From JBBIOI01 sp037443425 (GTDB lineage Bacteria > Desulfobacterota > BSN033 > UBA1163), in contig JBBIOI010000028.1 in NCBI GenBank assembly GCA_037443425.1, positions 1-32,282 on the forward strand: a stretch of 32,282 nucleotides of DNA, written 5' to 3'. The translations under genes and the position numbers were made by a program. This document shows positions 32,242 through 32,282 of this stretch, one piece after another. Position 1 is the stretch's first letter. Each line of letters opens with the position of its first letter. A model generated the notes under the pieces. It was given only the letters and a program-made list of their open reading frames with translations, ran no database searches and was not told where the DNA came from.

Positions 32242-32282
32242 CATTTAGGGAGCTCAAAAGATGATGATTCGGCAAGCCACAA

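Overview
The window (about 32 kb, AT-rich) looks like chromosome from a Gram-negative anaerobe, most likely a deltaproteobacterium (Desulfobacterota) or a close relative. The reasons are an EtfA that carries a two-cluster ferredoxin domain, a coenzyme-B12 mutase with separate small subunit, a UbiD-type decarboxylase, periplasmic tripartite-tricarboxylate receptors, several parvulin-type periplasmic foldases and an MJ0042 zinc-ribbon/DUF3426 protein. The taxonomy is inference; no rRNA or tRNA gene is present.

Layout. (1) 1-3704: a membrane-anchored HDOD protein, then two divergently transcribed tripartite-tricarboxylate receptor (TctC/Bug) genes. The left one is split by a one-base frameshift. 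The 300 bp between them hold a degenerate dispersed repeat and the likely promoters. (2) 3706-17137: fourteen genes, all on the minus strand and tightly spaced (0-32 bp). In transcription order they are a TetR regulator, nitroreductase, an unrecognised Cys-rich protein, methylmalonyl-CoA-type epimerase, biotin-dependent carboxyltransferase, B12 mutase large and small subunits, 3-hydroxyacyl-CoA dehydrogenase, SDR, thiolase, two acyl-CoA dehydrogenases, an ACMSD-like amidohydrolase and a UbiD-type decarboxylase. A near-perfect 22-bp palindrome overlaps the -10 region in front of tetR. (3) 17138-17506: non-coding, with operator, promoter, a fragment of a MITE-like repeat and a complete copy of a second dispersed repeat. 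(4) 17507-23226: a universal stress protein (+), a zinc-ribbon membrane protein (-), and a four-gene minus-strand operon thiolase-crotonase-etfB-etfA with its own sigma70-like promoter. (5) 23368-32065: a minus-strand housekeeping group mfd - three parvulin-type foldases - pdxA - a membrane/TPR-like protein. (6) 32108-32248: a MITE-like element with terminal inverted repeats and a 7-bp target duplication just upstream of mfd.

How the genes may work together. The fourteen-gene operon contains a full set of acyl-CoA chain-shortening activities except an enoyl-CoA hydratase; the neighbouring operon supplies a crotonase, a second thiolase and an Etf that can take electrons from the acyl-CoA dehydrogenases. 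Mutase, epimerase and carboxyltransferase give a route through branched malonyl-CoA esters. UbiD, amidohydrolase and the adjacent carboxylate receptors suggest that the starting compound is an aromatic or other unsaturated/branched carboxylic acid. Several enzymes depart from family consensus: altered mutase loops, an acyl-CoA dehydrogenase without the TEPxAGSD motif, a 3-hydroxyacyl-CoA dehydrogenase with Ser at the Asn site, and a thiolase with GHPNT in place of GHPIG. The operon may therefore serve a specialised substrate rather than plain fatty-acid or propionate oxidation. That is the most interesting candidate system in the window, and the substrate cannot be read from the sequence.
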